Below, in pieces: positions 19,503 through 30,728 of a stretch of 64,000 nucleotides of DNA (the first letter of the stretch is position 1; every line of letters begins with the position of its first letter). The translations under genes were made by a program, and so were the position numbers. The DNA is taken from contig BCHS01000001.1 in the NCBI GenBank assembly GCA_039545275.1, forward strand, positions 1,504,853-1,568,852, written 5' to 3'. This stretch comes from Pseudomicrostroma phylloplanum (taxonomy: Eukaryota; Basidiomycota; Exobasidiomycetes; Microstromatales). The notes under the pieces were generated by a model, which made no database searches, was not told the DNA's origin, and saw only the letters and a list, made by a program, of their open reading frames with translations.

Positions 19503-22502
19503 ATGGCAGACTTCGCCAAGGACTCTCTCTCGCTCGAGGAGACAAAGTGAGTCCCACTTCATCGTTGAGATCTACAGTCACACAGCGAGCTGATGTTAAT
19601 CTCCTGCTTCTGCTTCCCTTACCAATTACAGTCGTCTCCGCATCTCCCTCGGTCTCAAGCCGCTGAGCGATGACTCTGCATCCGACACCAAGGCAAAGGG
19701 TGGCGAGGGGGCAGTGGATGCTAAGCCAGCCAAGGGCAAGGACGAGGTCGCAGAAGACAATTATCGAGCTCGAAGAGAAGCCGAGGCAAAGCAGAAGGAC
19801 GATGAGGAGATCAAAGCTAGGATTGCCAAGTGAGTCTTGATGGAAAGGAAGGCTCGTGCTCGGAAGTCCCTGCTGACTGAATGCCTCTGGCTCCTCTTGC
19901 TCCTCACCTCATCTCACAGAGCTCGGAACCAGCGCGACCTCAGAAGACACCTACGGGGACCAACTCTCGGAGATGCTGATCCGGCCGAGGCTAGCAGCTC
20001 TGCTGATCCCAAGAGTACCGCCAAATGGCTCAAACAGGCTCAAAAGCGGGCCAAGGAGAATGCAGCCAAACGAGCCAAGGAGGAAGAGGAACAGGAGGCT
20101 GCTGTCCGAGCTACGTACGGCGAGGCCGACCTCGCCGGACTGAGAGTGGCTCATGACGTAGACGACTTTGACCTCCAGGCAGGCGAGCAAGGCAAGGTTC
20201 TCACCCTCAGGGATAGCAGAATTCTAGATGGCGGCGAGGACGAGCTGATGGACACTGAGCTGGAGCAGCGGGAGCTAGACCGGATTAACGATGAGAGAAA
20301 GAAGGGTCCGAAGCAATACACCGGCCTCGATGACGATGAGGTCGAAAGCGCTGCCTATGGCCGGAAGAAGGGGATTCTCAGCAAGTACGATGCTGACATC
20401 CCTGGTTCGGGCATGCGAGAGTCCGATGGCGGCGGCTTCACACTTGGTGGGCCTTCCGAGACCAGCGAGGAGAGGAGAGAGTCGAAGCGCAGGGAAATGG
20501 AAGAGGAGGCCAGGAGGAAGAATCGGACCCTTCTGAATCTAGACTATACTAGTGAGTAGTCGCCGAATCTTCTCTGCCCTTCAGTGTCTCTCTGACATCT
20601 CTGATTTACCCGATTCGCAGAAAATCAAGAGGTCTCAGACTATCTTGCACCTGGAGATGTTGGCTTCAAGAAGACGAAGGTGAGTTTGGCCGGGTTCTAC
20701 GTTTGTGCGAAGAAGGGTCGACAGGACTGAACAACGGCTCCTCTGGTTGTACCCTGTTTCTGACACGTAGATCCCTTCTTCCTTTTCGTCATCTTGCCAC
20801 CCGATCGTGACGATGCCTCACCTTCGTTTCACGCATCTGCTTGTTGCCCCCACAGGCTAAGAAGAAGAAGAGACCTGCAGCTTCTCGCATCAAGCTGGAG
20901 GACGATGACGCTGACGACGGCGATGCAGCTGGAGATGTTGACATGGCCCGGCCTGTACAACACACTCGTCGCCAGGCGGAAGAGCGCGACAACCTCATAG
21001 ACGATGATGAGCTTGCCGCCTCGCTCGCAAAGGCTCGGCGGGCGAAAGCAAAGAAGGCTGTCAGCAAGATCACGCCAGAGGAGATTGCCAAGAATCTGGC
21101 CGCTCAACGAGAAGCTGAAGAGAAAGAGGCTGCAGAGCGTGAAGCAGGTGGCAGTCTGGACATTCTACGCAATGGTCAAGACTTTGAAGCAGGTCCTGCG
21201 GGAACGGAAGAGACCGGTGGAGGTCTGACTTTTGATGAGACTTCTGAGTTCATCAGGAATGTCGGTCAACGGCAAGAGCAGGAGCCCACCGTGAGGCGGG
21301 TGAAGCAAGAAACACCTGCTGGAACATCTCAGAATGGCGCGCATATCAAAGAAGAGCCGCAGGAGCCTTCTCTCGGCGCTGCTGTCGATGCAGATAGCCT
21401 ACTTGCCGTTGGGCCCGCCGAGGATGGGGAGGTCAAGGATGAAGAGATGGACGGCGACGACATCTCCATGTCACCTCCTGCAGACAGCCGCTCTCCTGAA
21501 CCTTCGTCGTTGGGTATTGGAACATCTGCCGAGCCGGATGTCTCGGGTGGAATGGCTGGCACCCTGAACCTGCTGCGATCACAAGGCCTGCTCGATGCCG
21601 TAACGCCAGAACAGCGTCAGCGGGAGGCGGCCCAGCGCGAGTACGACCTCTGGAAAGCGCGTCGACTTGCTGAGCAAGCTGTGCAAGAAGAGGAGCGTCG
21701 AATGAACAAGCTGCAAGGTAGCGCCAAGGACCAGGCTACTCGTGAGCACGAGAACAAGCTGCGTGAGTTGGAAGACGCGCGTAGAGCTGAGGCGAGGTTC
21801 AAGGACTACAAGCCCGACGTCGACATCAAGTACCACGATCAATACGGTAGGGTGTTGGACAAGCACGACGCCTGGAAACTCCTCAGTCATACTTTCCATG
21901 GTAAAGCTCCCGGAAAAGCCAAGCAGGAGAAGTACAAGCAGAAGGTCATGGACGAGAGAAAGAGGGAGAGGATGGCTGCTGGTGAAGCGCAAGATATGAG
22001 CAAGGCATTCAGGGAGAGGCAGCAGCGTGAGGGTCAGGCTCACATGGTTCTGAGCGTTGGAGCAAAGGGCAACGCCCCTCAGGACTTTGCCAATCATCTT
22101 GGACCCAATCTCGTTCAGGCGAGAAACGCCGCTGCGTCTGGCAGTGGCTCAAAGGCAAGCAAGGGCAAGTCCTCAGCGGTAGCAGCCGGTACGAGTATCG
22201 ATGGACGTAGTCTCTCGCAAGAGCGAGGCGGTCTAGTCTCCGTCATGTCGGAGAGCTTCTCGCCCATGCCCTCTTCCTCGAGCACGCCTCTGCCCTCCAA
22301 CGGCCCGCGTATGAGGCCTGCCTTCCAGCCTATTGCGGCTTCCTCCTCTCCTGCACCAGGTGGAGCTAGTCCCGCGCCTTGGTCGGCTGAGCAAGGTGGT
22401 GCACCGAGTGGGTCTGGCTTTGGCGGCGGTGGTTTCAAATTGGCCTTTGGCGGCGCTGGTGCTCAAGGCAAGCGCAAGGCCGAGGAGCAGGGACGTCGAT
22501 GA
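19503..22502 (+). CDS. SNU66: U4/U6.U5 tri-snRNP protein SART1/Snu66
   Basis: Five exons: 19503-19546, 19632-19829, 19920-20551, 20621-20679 and 20856-22502; CDS 2580 nt, 859 aa. All donors are GTGAGT and introns crowd the 5' third. SART1/Snu66 is a tri-snRNP component needed for spliceosome activation in the nucleus. Family features: 'LSLEET' then 'RLRISLGLKPL' at the N-terminus, a Lys/Glu helix with 'RRHLRGPTLGD', and the signature 'GLRVAHDVDDFDLQAGEQGK'. 'VLTLRDSRILD' follows at once. The C-terminal SART1 domain has 'LDYKPDVDIKYHDQYGRVLD'-like sequence (here 'FKDYKPDVDIKYHDQYGRVL'), 'AWKLLSHTFHGKAPGKAKQE' and a Gly/Ser-rich end. A ~130-residue acidic insert with SUMO-like 'VKQE'/'IKEE' sites lies mid-protein. 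Length matches the family. It is convergent with the kinase gene, 91 bp away. Confidence 0.95.
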
Positions 22503-22593
22503 AATGTAGTGTACTGTACTCTCTCGACAGCTTTGCGATTTGCAAATGGACGAGTGACCTGAACAAATTGTATCTACAAGTTGAATGACGACC

Positions 22594-24223
22594 CTATACT
22601 GACCCGTCTGTCGCTTCTGAGCCCAAGGCAGGCACTTTATTCAATCGAGCCAAAACCTCCCCTGTACTCCACCTCTGACCTGCCGACAACTTCAAGCAGC
22701 CTACAAGCACCTCTTGCAGTGCATGAGCGCACTGCCGAGCCTTCCTTGCCTCCTCGTCGTTCTCTCTCGCAGTCAGTACCCGTTTGAAAGTGGGCAGTCT
22801 CTCTTGCAGCGCTTCAGGTAGAGAAGGGGCGGGCACACGAGTGAATGGCAGTCGAGCCAGAGGAGGATGAAAGTGGACGGCTTCCTGTGAATGAGCGGGA
22901 GGGGGAAAGCGAATGCCATCAACTCAATGATCTTGGCAGTCACGAGCAGCGCGCTACCGTACTCGGTCCGCTTCACTCACGGGCCACAAGTCGTCTCTGT
23001 CCCCTTCTGGTAGGCCCAGGAGAGTAAAGATGTCCGCCGCAAGTACAATGTCGCCGCGACCCTCTTTGAAGAGCGTCTGTCGCCTGTAAGTCTTCTGTTT
23101 AGTGTTCAGAACAGTGAAGCGAGGTGGTGACACTGCTACGTCGCCCTCATCATCTTCATCGTCTGTGTCGCCCGGTCCGGACGGCCAAAGACATTGCCTG
23201 TCCAGGACCTTTCCCATGCGGTCGTCTTCGTCGTCTGACCGCTCCGGTGGATCTTCATCTTCGTCGCCTTGATGCATGCCAGGATGTGCCACCTCTTCGT
23301 CGGCTTCGGCGAGAAGCTCTCCAAGCACTTCAGCCACCACGCATGCCGCTTCCCACACGTCCACAGCCCTTCCGTCGTACCCTCCCGTGGGCGAGAAGAG
23401 CAGCTCGGGTGGGGTATATGGGTGTGTAGAGGTGGAGGAGGTAGAGGGTCGCTCTTTGCGAGCTGAGCCGACAAAAGCAGTCCCGAAGTCACACAGCTTG
23501 ATCGAGGTAGACGCAGGGTCGCTGTCGGTGGGTCTGTCTGTGAGCAGGATATTTCCTGGCTTGATGTCTCGGTGGTAGATCCCACTGCTGTGTAGGAAGT
23601 TCAGTGCGGAGAAGAGCTGGTGTGCCAGACTGTGGGCGAAGACATGCCTCTGGGTCTCCGTCAAATATGGTTTGCCTACAGCATAGTCATTTGCCTCTTC
23701 GATCAAGAAGGTAGCCAGCGCTGTAGGATAGCGCGGAAAGTACAGGCGCTGGATGGTGGTGAAGTCATCTGGCACCTCCTCTTCATCGTGGAGTAATGCG
23801 ACAATCTACGAGGAATAAGGAGTATCATGAGGTAGAATCCGGGCCAAAAGAAGCTGATCTGCCACTCACAAGATCTTTTCGGCAATCAGCTGATCCTCTT
23901 ACTCTCTTGAGAATGTCGATCTCCCGCAGGATATCATGCGGTCTCGGCTGTTCATCCAGGTCTACACACTTGACGAGCAGGCCACGGCGCAGAGGTGCAG
24001 CTCCTAGCTGTTCCAATTGATACTGCAGCTCTCGCCTCTCTGCGCTGGACTCTTGCTGCCATCTATCGATATCGAAGGTATAGACCTGCGAGGTGAGGCC
24101 CCGAGTGAGGTAGTCGAGTGCCCGAGGCTTGTGGGTTGCGGCGATCAAGGACTCTGGGAGCGAGTAGGGGGCCGAAGTAGCAGCCGCCGGCGCAGAGCGA
24201 CTTGCGCTATCGGCGTGCGCCAT
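22594..24223 (-). CDS. Divergent CDK-activating-type kinase (Cak1/Csk1-like)
   Basis: Three exons: 24223-23870, 23805-22981 and 22884-22594; 489 aa. Kinase motifs: Lys in 'GLLVKCVDLDE', catalytic loop 'HRDIKPGN' (Asp198), 'DFG' (Asp224), the P+1 segment 'HPYTPPELLFSPTG', and a subdomain XI-like 'CLKLSAGQRWSTGEVLARL'. The N-lobe has 'RGLTSQVYTF' where a GxGxxG loop is expected. Loss of that loop is the known hallmark of the monomeric CDK-activating kinases Cak1 and Csk1. Two inserts (about 185 aa total) rich in Asp/Glu sit between the P+1 loop and the C-terminal helices. The CDK-activating role is inferred from these traits; another divergent CMGC kinase is possible. The true ATG is at 24223; the frame runs four codons upstream to a GTG only. 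It shares a 302-bp promoter with MOB1. Confidence 0.75.
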
Positions 24224-24525
24224 CAAAGGTCTCACTGAGCTATCTTCTAGCCAACGGCAGCCCCTGACCCTTGTATCAGGTTCAGGCGATGGTCCGGCAA
24301 GCGGAAGTAAGGCGATCCATGCATCGTCGCTTCCTGTACAATCGGAAGTACGGAACGGGTCTTGACACGCGTCTTTTCAAACTCAGAACAACACCCTCAC
24401 CCGTCTCCGCCAAGGAGCGTCAGGGGGCGCGGCAACACCACAACCGTCCTCAACCTCTATTGCCCCTCGTCAGACAGCTACCACTCCTCTCACCATCATA
24501 CTCACCTCCCTTCCACTCGCCCAGC
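24224..24525. promoter_or_regulatory. Divergent promoter region, Cak1-like kinase / MOB1
   Basis: 302 bp between two outward-facing start codons, with a C/T- and CA-rich leader before MOB1. I recognise no specific element. Confidence 0.4.
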
Positions 24526-25441
24526 ATGTCATCCTTCTTTGGTCTCTCCAAGACCCGCACCTTCAAGCCAAAGCGCAACATCCCCGAGGGCACAAAGCAA
24601 TACCAGCTCAAGCGGTATGCCGAGGCCACCCTCGGCTCAGGCAACCTCCGAGCAGCCGTCCTGCTTCCCGAAGGTGAAGACCTCGACGAGTGGCTCGCAG
24701 TAAACACAGTCGACTTTTTCAATCACCTCAACATGCTCTATGGAACCATCACCGAATTCTGTACACCTGCCTCGTGCCCCTCTATGAGTGCTGGCCCGCG
24801 ATACGAGTACCACTGGCTAGACCCGGCTGATCCCAGGTACAAGAAGGCGACGAGGTTAAGCGCGCCGGACTATGTGGACTGTTTGATGGCGTGGACGCAG
24901 GCGCTGCTGGATGATGCAGAGATCTTCCCCAGCAAAGTCGGTGAGTAAGCGAGCGCTCAGCTGCTGGATGCGGAGTGCCGGAGCATAGGTGAGCTGTTGT
25001 GCTGATACTGGTATCTGCTCTTCCCTCATACAGGTGTCCCATTCCCTCCCAACTTCCAGTCGACCGTCAAGTCGATTCTCAGGAGGCTGTTCAGGGTGTA
25101 TGCGCACATCTACAACCACCACTTTGCCCACATCTGTGCCCTCAGCGTCGAAGGTGAGTCAGACAGCTCCCCTCTTTCGGCAGTCAAGTCAGAGATCTGC
25201 TCTCTCCTAAGCTAAGACTGATAACTTGCCCGTGTCTCACCTTCTTGCAGCCCACCTGAACACATCCTACCGCCACTTCCTCCTCTTTGTGAGCGAGTTC
25301 AACCTCATCGACCCAAAGGAGCTTGCACCCCTCGTGGAGCTCAACGAGGCGATCCTAGAAGAGAGGGACAACGCATCGGCTCCTTCGCCCGCTGCTCAGG
25401 CGTCTCTCCCGGCTGCTGGGAGGACGGCGATTGCTGCTTGA
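24526..25441 (+). CDS. MOB1: MOB kinase activator (Mob1)
   Basis: Three exons: 24526-24940, 25034-25153 and 25251-25441; 726 nt, 241 aa. Mob1 binds and activates NDR/LATS-type kinases (Dbf2/Sid2) in mitotic exit and septation. The Mob fold is intact. 'FKPKRNIPEGTKQYQLKRYA' is followed by 'LPEGEDLDEWLAVNTVDFFN' and 'LYGTITEFC'. Zinc-ligand Cys are in 'FCTPASCPSMSAG', and zinc-ligand His in 'YNHHFAHI'. 'PRYEYHWLDP' and 'LLFVSEFNLIDPKELAPL' complete the domain. Both splice junctions fall inside conserved blocks and restore them exactly (SKV|GVPFPPNF, SVE|AHLNTSYRHF). A short Ala/Pro tail of about 25 residues follows the domain. It is convergent with NAA25. Confidence 0.95.
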
Positions 25442-25815
25442 GGGATCCCTGAGATGGGCGCTCCCGCCTCTTTCTGATTGCTCATACGCTCCACTCAGGA
25501 TACAGGAGTCTACTTCTCTTCCTCTTGCCCACTTTTACAGACTCTTTCGTGCGGCAAGACGCACCGCGTCGAGCGCCGTTGCATTTCGCTTCTTTGTACA
25601 AAAACTTTTGGCTCTCAGACATACATTACCATCTTCCACATCCTCCGCCCCCTATGCTGCGAGGAACACTAGAAAATGCCTCTAGAGTGTGCCTCTATCC
25701 ACCGAGCTACCTGTCCCACCGACAAACCTCTTCTCGGTTTCCCTGCTTCTAGCTTCTAACGTTCGCCCCAATACCACTTCACAGCCCCACAGACGTCCCA
25801 CCGCAAGCTCCTTCG
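25442..25815. other. Convergent intergenic region (MOB1 / NAA25)
   Basis: 374 bp of 3' UTR sequence, more A/T- and pyrimidine-rich than the flanking exons. I see no gene or repeat in it. Confidence 0.5.
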
Positions 25816-28596
25816 CTAAGCGAAATCCCTCAACGTTTCCTGCACCCTCAGCACTGTGGCCTTGCGCATACGGGCCACCTCATCCTTGACGTCCTTGAAC
25901 ACCTTCTCCCTGGTGCCTTTACCGCCCTTCTGTGCATCCAGCACACTCTCCAACGTCGTCAGGACAGACGTGAGTTCGTGCTCTTCGTGGTCGTCATGTC
26001 CGTCCGGAGCGCCTTGAGATTCGATGGAGAGGGTAAGGGGACGAGCCTGCTTCAATGTGGTCATGCGCTCGTTCAGGGCCATGCGAAGCATGTCGAGGCT
26101 CTGCTGCAAGGTGGCAGGTGGGATCGTCTTCCCTTGCTCGTTTGAAGATGGGCCGTCGTTCAAGAAGTGCCAGAAGAGAAGGTAGAGGTCGAGCAGGATA
26201 CCAACGTTGTACGGCTCTTGCCACGGCAGCACATTGCAGTGGGACGCTTGCACTTCCTCGAGGAGAGACTGCAGAGCTTCCTGGCCCTGCGCAGCCGAGC
26301 CAGATGCAAAGGCTTCGACGACGCTATTGGCGTAGAACTCAAGAGTGTACCAGTCCTGTGCAGGGGTCGAGCTCGGGTCTTTGAGGCACTCGGCAATGGC
26401 AACGCCAGGACCTGCAAGGAGCACGGAGAGGTAGCGAGCTTGTCTTCGAATGAAGAGGGCGGTGTCGTGAGAGCCGAAGATGGGGTCTCTCGAGGTCAGG
26501 TCGACAAAGGCGTCGACCTCCTTGTTGCGAAAAGACGGGAGAATTGCATCGTCCCATTGCTGCAGAAGTCCCTCCTTCAAGACCTGCTCCGTCTCCTTGA
26601 GGACCGCTGCGGCTGCTATCTGCCGCCCCTCCTTGTCCTTCGCCACTTGTGACGACTGTCGAGCTCTGTCCAGCTGGATCAGCTGCCTCTGAGTCGAGCG
26701 TTCCATCCTGTGTCCAAATTCCATGAACTCCCTCACACTAGAGTAGTTGCCGCGCTCAAAGGCAGTCATGACCATCCTCAGCTGCTCCCCCTCTACCTCG
26801 CCATAGAGGTTGCTCGCTTCGCGCCTCCACTGGCTGACAGGAGCCCCTTCCTCGGAGCCGCCTTCGAGGGTCCGCCCCACCCAGAGCCAGCCGAGAGACT
26901 CGTTCTGGATTCCGCGTATCTTCAGGTCTGTCCACAGCTTTCGCGCTTCTCTTTGGCAACCCAACATGAGGTAGATGCGTAGACAAAGCACTTTGAGAGC
27001 GTACGAGGCGGGAGTGGCGTTTGCTGCATGGGTCAGGATGGAGACCAAGTGAATGAGCACACTCGAATGCTCCGCCGTCGGATCGGAGAGGATCAGTTGT
27101 GCTGCAATGAGGACAAAGTCGGTTCCAGCTCTTGGAACGGTCTTGGGCACCTTTGCGGAAACGGGCAGTGATGCATAGAAAGCCTTGAGAAGCTGTTCGA
27201 CCTGATTGTCTACGTCTGCGCCTCCGTCTGACGACGAAGAAGTGATTCGGACGCGGATCTTGGCGGCATTCAGAGACTTGATGACATCGTCTTCTGTAGC
27301 AAAAGTGGGATTAGAAGAAGAGGAGAAGGAGGGGTCGAAGGATTTGATGTTCTCACTCTCCGCGAGCTTGTCAGCCTCTGCCGGTTGCAGGGCGTCTAGG
27401 AAAGGCAGCAAGTCCTCATAGCAACAGAGCTTACTGCCGAAACTGTCGTAGTAAGACTCGATGAGGTCGACGAAAGCCCCTGATTGCAGAAGGTCTGCTT
27501 TGTTGCGCAGCTCATGGTGAAGGGTCAGGCGGAGGAGGGGGTAGTCTCTCCTCTTGGAATCCTTCGCTGCTAGCTCATCAGCCATCTTGGTGGCTCGGTC
27601 AATTGCGCTGAAATCGGTCTTCGCCAGACCAGTAATGCCTTCAATCCACTTCTCGATTGTCATCCAATTCCGATCCCCTTGTTGGATGAGGTTTCTAGCT
27701 TCCTCTTCCAGCTTCACCCAGTCTCTCGTTTGCTTGAGTAGATCCAGTTTCAGCTGGCCCAGCCCCAAGCTCTTCCTGGCAATGACGGATCCAGGCTCGC
27801 TCTGAAGTAGCTGAAGCGCATCCTGACGCTTCTTCGTCTTTTCATCTTCCTTTGTTAGCTTGTCGGCTTGAGCGAGCAAGACGCCAATATAGAGCTCGAT
27901 GTCCTCGTGGCTCTGCTCATCAAACTTGCCTTCCTCTGACAAGACGTGCTTCTGAATCATCCTCTCGGCCAGGGCCAGGGCTAATGCAGCTCCCTGAGCT
28001 TGAGGCGTTTCGACTGCTAGCAAAAGATAGGCCTGCATGGACCACCAGAAGTAGCGATTCCGGGCCGAGCTACAGTCTGGGTTGCCCAACGTAGATTGCT
28101 TTCCATTCTTCTTGGATTGGCCTGCACTGACGGGTCCGCCGAAGGCCTTGTGCATCCTGGTGCCCAATTGCTGGGCCCTGAGGTACTCTTTGACCCCTAT
28201 CAGTGCTTCAAAAGCCTTGATAGAGACGTCGGCATCGTCCGGCCGCCCCTTGCTCGCCGCGTCCAGAATGTCAGCTGCCTTGGCTTTCCGCCCTGTCCGA
28301 CTGAGGACGAAGGTCAGTGGTGTGAGGACGGAGTGATCGCAAGCGGCCGGATTCAAATGATTCAAGACGGCTTCCACCTCCTTGACTGCCTCTGCTTCGT
28401 TTCTGGAACGAAAGAGCGCTAGAGCCTTGAGAGCTCTAGCTAGCGTGTGGGACGAGGCGGCACCATTGTTGCGAAGGACGTGGTCTGCTTGCTGAACCGC
28501 TTGGCGCGGGTTGCCGCCATCGAGGGCGATGTAGATGGCCTGACACTGCTGCTGCTGTAAGAGCGCAGACAGTGCCGCAGCTTTGTTGGGCGCCAT
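25816..28596 (-). CDS. NAA25: NatB N-acetyltransferase auxiliary subunit (Naa25/Mdm20)
   Basis: Single exon, 926 aa, close to the family's usual ~800-970. Naa25/Mdm20 is the TPR scaffold that holds the NatB catalytic subunit Naa20 and the ribosome; NatB acetylates N-termini beginning Met-Asp/Glu/Asn/Gln. The N-terminal TPRs are recognisable: 'IYIALDGGNPRQAVQQADHV', 'LARALKALALFRSRNEAEAV', 'VLTPLTFVLSRTGRKAKAAD', 'ALIGVKEYLRAQQLGTRMHK' and 'YFWWSMQAYLLLA'. The mid-protein block 'LKQTRDWVKLEEEARNLI' with 'NWMTIEKWIEGI' is typical of Mdm20. 'YALKVLCLRIYLMLGCQREA' belongs to the C-terminal helical part. The ATG at 28596 gives a compact N-terminus starting straight in the first helix. It shares 280 bp of promoter with the NAPE-PLD-like gene. 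Confidence 0.88.
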   Translation of the reverse strand: MAPNKAAALSALLQQQQCQAIYIALDGGNPRQAVQQADHVLRNNGAASSHTLARALKALALFRSRNEAEAVKEVEAVLNHLNPAACDHSVLTPLTFVLSRTGRKAKAADILDAASKGRPDDADVSIKAFEALIGVKEYLRAQQLGTRMHKAFGGPVSAGQSKKNGKQSTLGNPDCSSARNRYFWWSMQAYLLLAVETPQAQGAALALALAERMIQKHVLSEEGKFDEQSHEDIELYIGVLLAQADKLTKEDEKTKKRQDALQLLQSEPGSVIARKSLGLGQLKLDLLKQTRDWVKLEEEARNLIQQGDRNWMTIEKWIEGITGLAKTDFSAIDRATKMADELAAKDSKRRDYPLLRLTLHHELRNKADLLQSGAFVDLIESYYDSFGSKLCCYEDLLPFLDALQPAEADKLAESENIKSFDPSFSSSSNPTFATEDDVIKSLNAAKIRVRITSSSSDGGADVDNQVEQLLKAFYASLPVSAKVPKTVPRAGTDFVLIAAQLILSDPTAEHSSVLIHLVSILTHAANATPASYALKVLCLRIYLMLGCQREARKLWTDLKIRGIQNESLGWLWVGRTLEGGSEEGAPVSQWRREASNLYGEVEGEQLRMVMTAFERGNYSSVREFMEFGHRMERSTQRQLIQLDRARQSSQVAKDKEGRQIAAAAVLKETEQVLKEGLLQQWDDAILPSFRNKEVDAFVDLTSRDPIFGSHDTALFIRRQARYLSVLLAGPGVAIAECLKDPSSTPAQDWYTLEFYANSVVEAFASGSAAQGQEALQSLLEEVQASHCNVLPWQEPYNVGILLDLYLLFWHFLNDGPSSNEQGKTIPPATLQQSLDMLRMALNERMTTLKQARPLTLSIESQGAPDGHDDHEEHELTSVLTTLESVLDAQKGGKGTREKVFKDVKDEVARMRKATVLRVQETLRDFA

Positions 28597-28876
28597 TGGG
28601 GCTTGCGAGGGATGAGATGAGCGGGTATGGTGAGAGCGTTACGGCTAGCAAAGCACCATTGGAAGAAGTGCTTTATCCCTGGCGCCCCGTTCCGTGCTTC
28701 CGTCTGGACTCACGCGGCTGCTCGACTCCACTCCACACGTCAATTCCTCTCCGCATCTCTTGGCAGGGCGGAAGCGGCGGATGGCCCCATTGACACCAGA
28801 GTCCCGCCTCGTAGTCAGCTCTCCCCCTCTCTCTCTCTCTGTCGTCTACCCACTCCCTGCCAGACCCATCGCTCAG

Positions 28877-30512
28877 ATGGCGACCATCTCTCCTCTCAAC
28901 ATCCACCACAAGCCAGCGACCGCAACAGACAAGTCTCACCACCTGCCCAACAACCGGGGCTTCGTCAATCCCTGGCCCTCCTGGGTCAAGCCCTCCCTAG
29001 CAGAGATCTGGTCCGGGCTGACGTGGGCAACAACTAGCTCCGACGATGACACTGATGAGGGCAGTAAGGATCACGAAGCGGGGAGCTCTGCCACTACACA
29101 GTTCGATGTCGTGCACCCCGACTTTGGGGCAGCCGGTGACCGACATCCTGGCAGGGTCCGAGCCTGGTGGCTTGGGCATGCTGGTGTGCTGGTAGAGTTC
29201 CCAGGAAAAGAAGGACAGGAACCGTTGCGGATCCTGTTCGATCCTATCTTCTCACAAAGGTGAAGATCCGGGTGAAGAGGATACATCCACTCAGCGATCT
29301 AGCCAGATGTGCAGATGAGCTGACCCTTTCCTCCTTGAACCCTTCCGTAGATGCTCGCCAAGCCAATACTGGGGTCCAACACGGTTCTACAAGGCTCCCT
29401 GTAAAGTTTCGGACTTGCCCCCAGTGCATCTTGTCCTGATCTCCCACAATCATTACGACCATCTAGACGCCAACACCATATCTGAGCTCTGGAAGCTCAA
29501 TAAGGACCATCTCCGCTTCGTCTTACCCCTAGGCAACCGAGAGTGGATGGAGTCCCTCCTGGGGTCAGAGTGTACATCGAGGCTATGGCTTCCTGATTGG
29601 TGGGACGAGGCGGAGTTCTGGACTCCAAACGGAGGCGAGGAGAGTCTGGACACTGCCATCAGACTAGGTCAAGAGAAGAAGAAGCAGGGAGAGTCGCTCT
29701 CTTCTAGCTCATCATTGACGCTTGGCGATCATGATGAGGCAGGCGATGAGGTCAGGCCGCGGGATAGAGACTACCTGCGCATCGTCTGCACGCCAGCTCA
29801 ACACGGCTCGGGTCGCTTTGCCTACGATACAGGCTCCTCTCTCTGGGCCTCGTACAACGTTTTCTNCCNCCCCGCCTCAAGCCCTGATACCCCCTTCCAC
29901 CTCTTCTTCGGAGGGGACACAGGCTACCGCCTGCGCCCGCCCCCACCCGCGCTGCCCTTCCCTCCCTGTCCCGCCTTCCTCGAGATGCACGAGAAGCTAG
30001 GCGAACCCGATCTCCTCCTTCTGCCCATCTCTATAGGCTCGACGCACTCGTACATCAAGAGCTGGGACCCCATCGGAATCGTCCCCAAGGTCGACGGAGG
30101 GCTGACGGCTCAGAACCACCTCGACGAGTGGGAGGCGCTGGATGTGGCGCGCATCCTCACTGGACAGAGTCTGGGCGACAAGGAGTTCAAGGAGCAGTAC
30201 ATGGCACAGCAGAGTCGGGCCAATCTCAATGTGGACCGTTCAGAGTGGGCTCTGAGGGGGGAGAGGAAGCAGAAGGCAGCACTGACCACCAAGCGACCCC
30301 TGGCCGTGGCCATCCACTTCGGCACCTTCTCACCGCCGGCAGAGGCTCTGAGCAATCTTGCGGCGCTCCGCAAGGCGTGCGGGTTCCACAGCTGGAGATT
30401 TGCTCGCTCTTATGACCCTGAAGCAGGGACCGACGCGCAGAGCAACGGAACTTTCCTTGTGCTCAATCATGGAGGACGGACAGATGTGGCTATGCCCACA
30501 TCGAAACGGTGA
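28877..30512 (+). CDS. NAPE-PLD-like metallo-beta-lactamase-fold phospholipase (Fmp30 type)
   Basis: Two exons, 28877-29259 and 29351-30512 (donor GTGAAG, phase 2); 514 aa. The family hydrolyses N-acyl-phosphatidylethanolamine to N-acylethanolamine and phosphatidic acid with two zinc ions; the yeast member Fmp30 is mitochondrial. Seen here: 'WLGHAGVLVEFPG', 'ILFDPIFSQRCSPSQYWGPT' built across the splice site, and zinc motif 'HLVLISHNHYDHLDANTI' (HxHxDH). 'FVLPLGNREWM', 'CTPAQHGSGRFAYDTGSSLW', 'FHLFFGGDTGY' and a late 'VAIHFGTFSPPAEAL' (zinc His) complete the fold. 'GSTHSYIKSWDPIG' is the lid-like segment. Two undetermined bases at 29866 and 29869 leave two residues unknown just before the 'FGGDTGY' strand. 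An acidic insert of about 40 residues precedes the second zinc motif. Substrate is inferred. Confidence 0.87.
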
Positions 30513-30728
30513 ATCAATCAGGAAGAGAAGTGATTGTGCTGCATCTAGATTGCATTGTGACGAGGTACAGGGAACTTGGAAAAGCAGATCGCATCTAAGT
30601 CAACCATAGAGGTGTTGTCCGTTTCGAATTTGTTTGCTCCAGTATATTGTCCGCGTCCTTCAGTCTTCTCTCTCTCGCCTACTGCAATGCAGAAGCATAG
30701 GATACCCTTGCCATTTCAGAGTCTGCTT

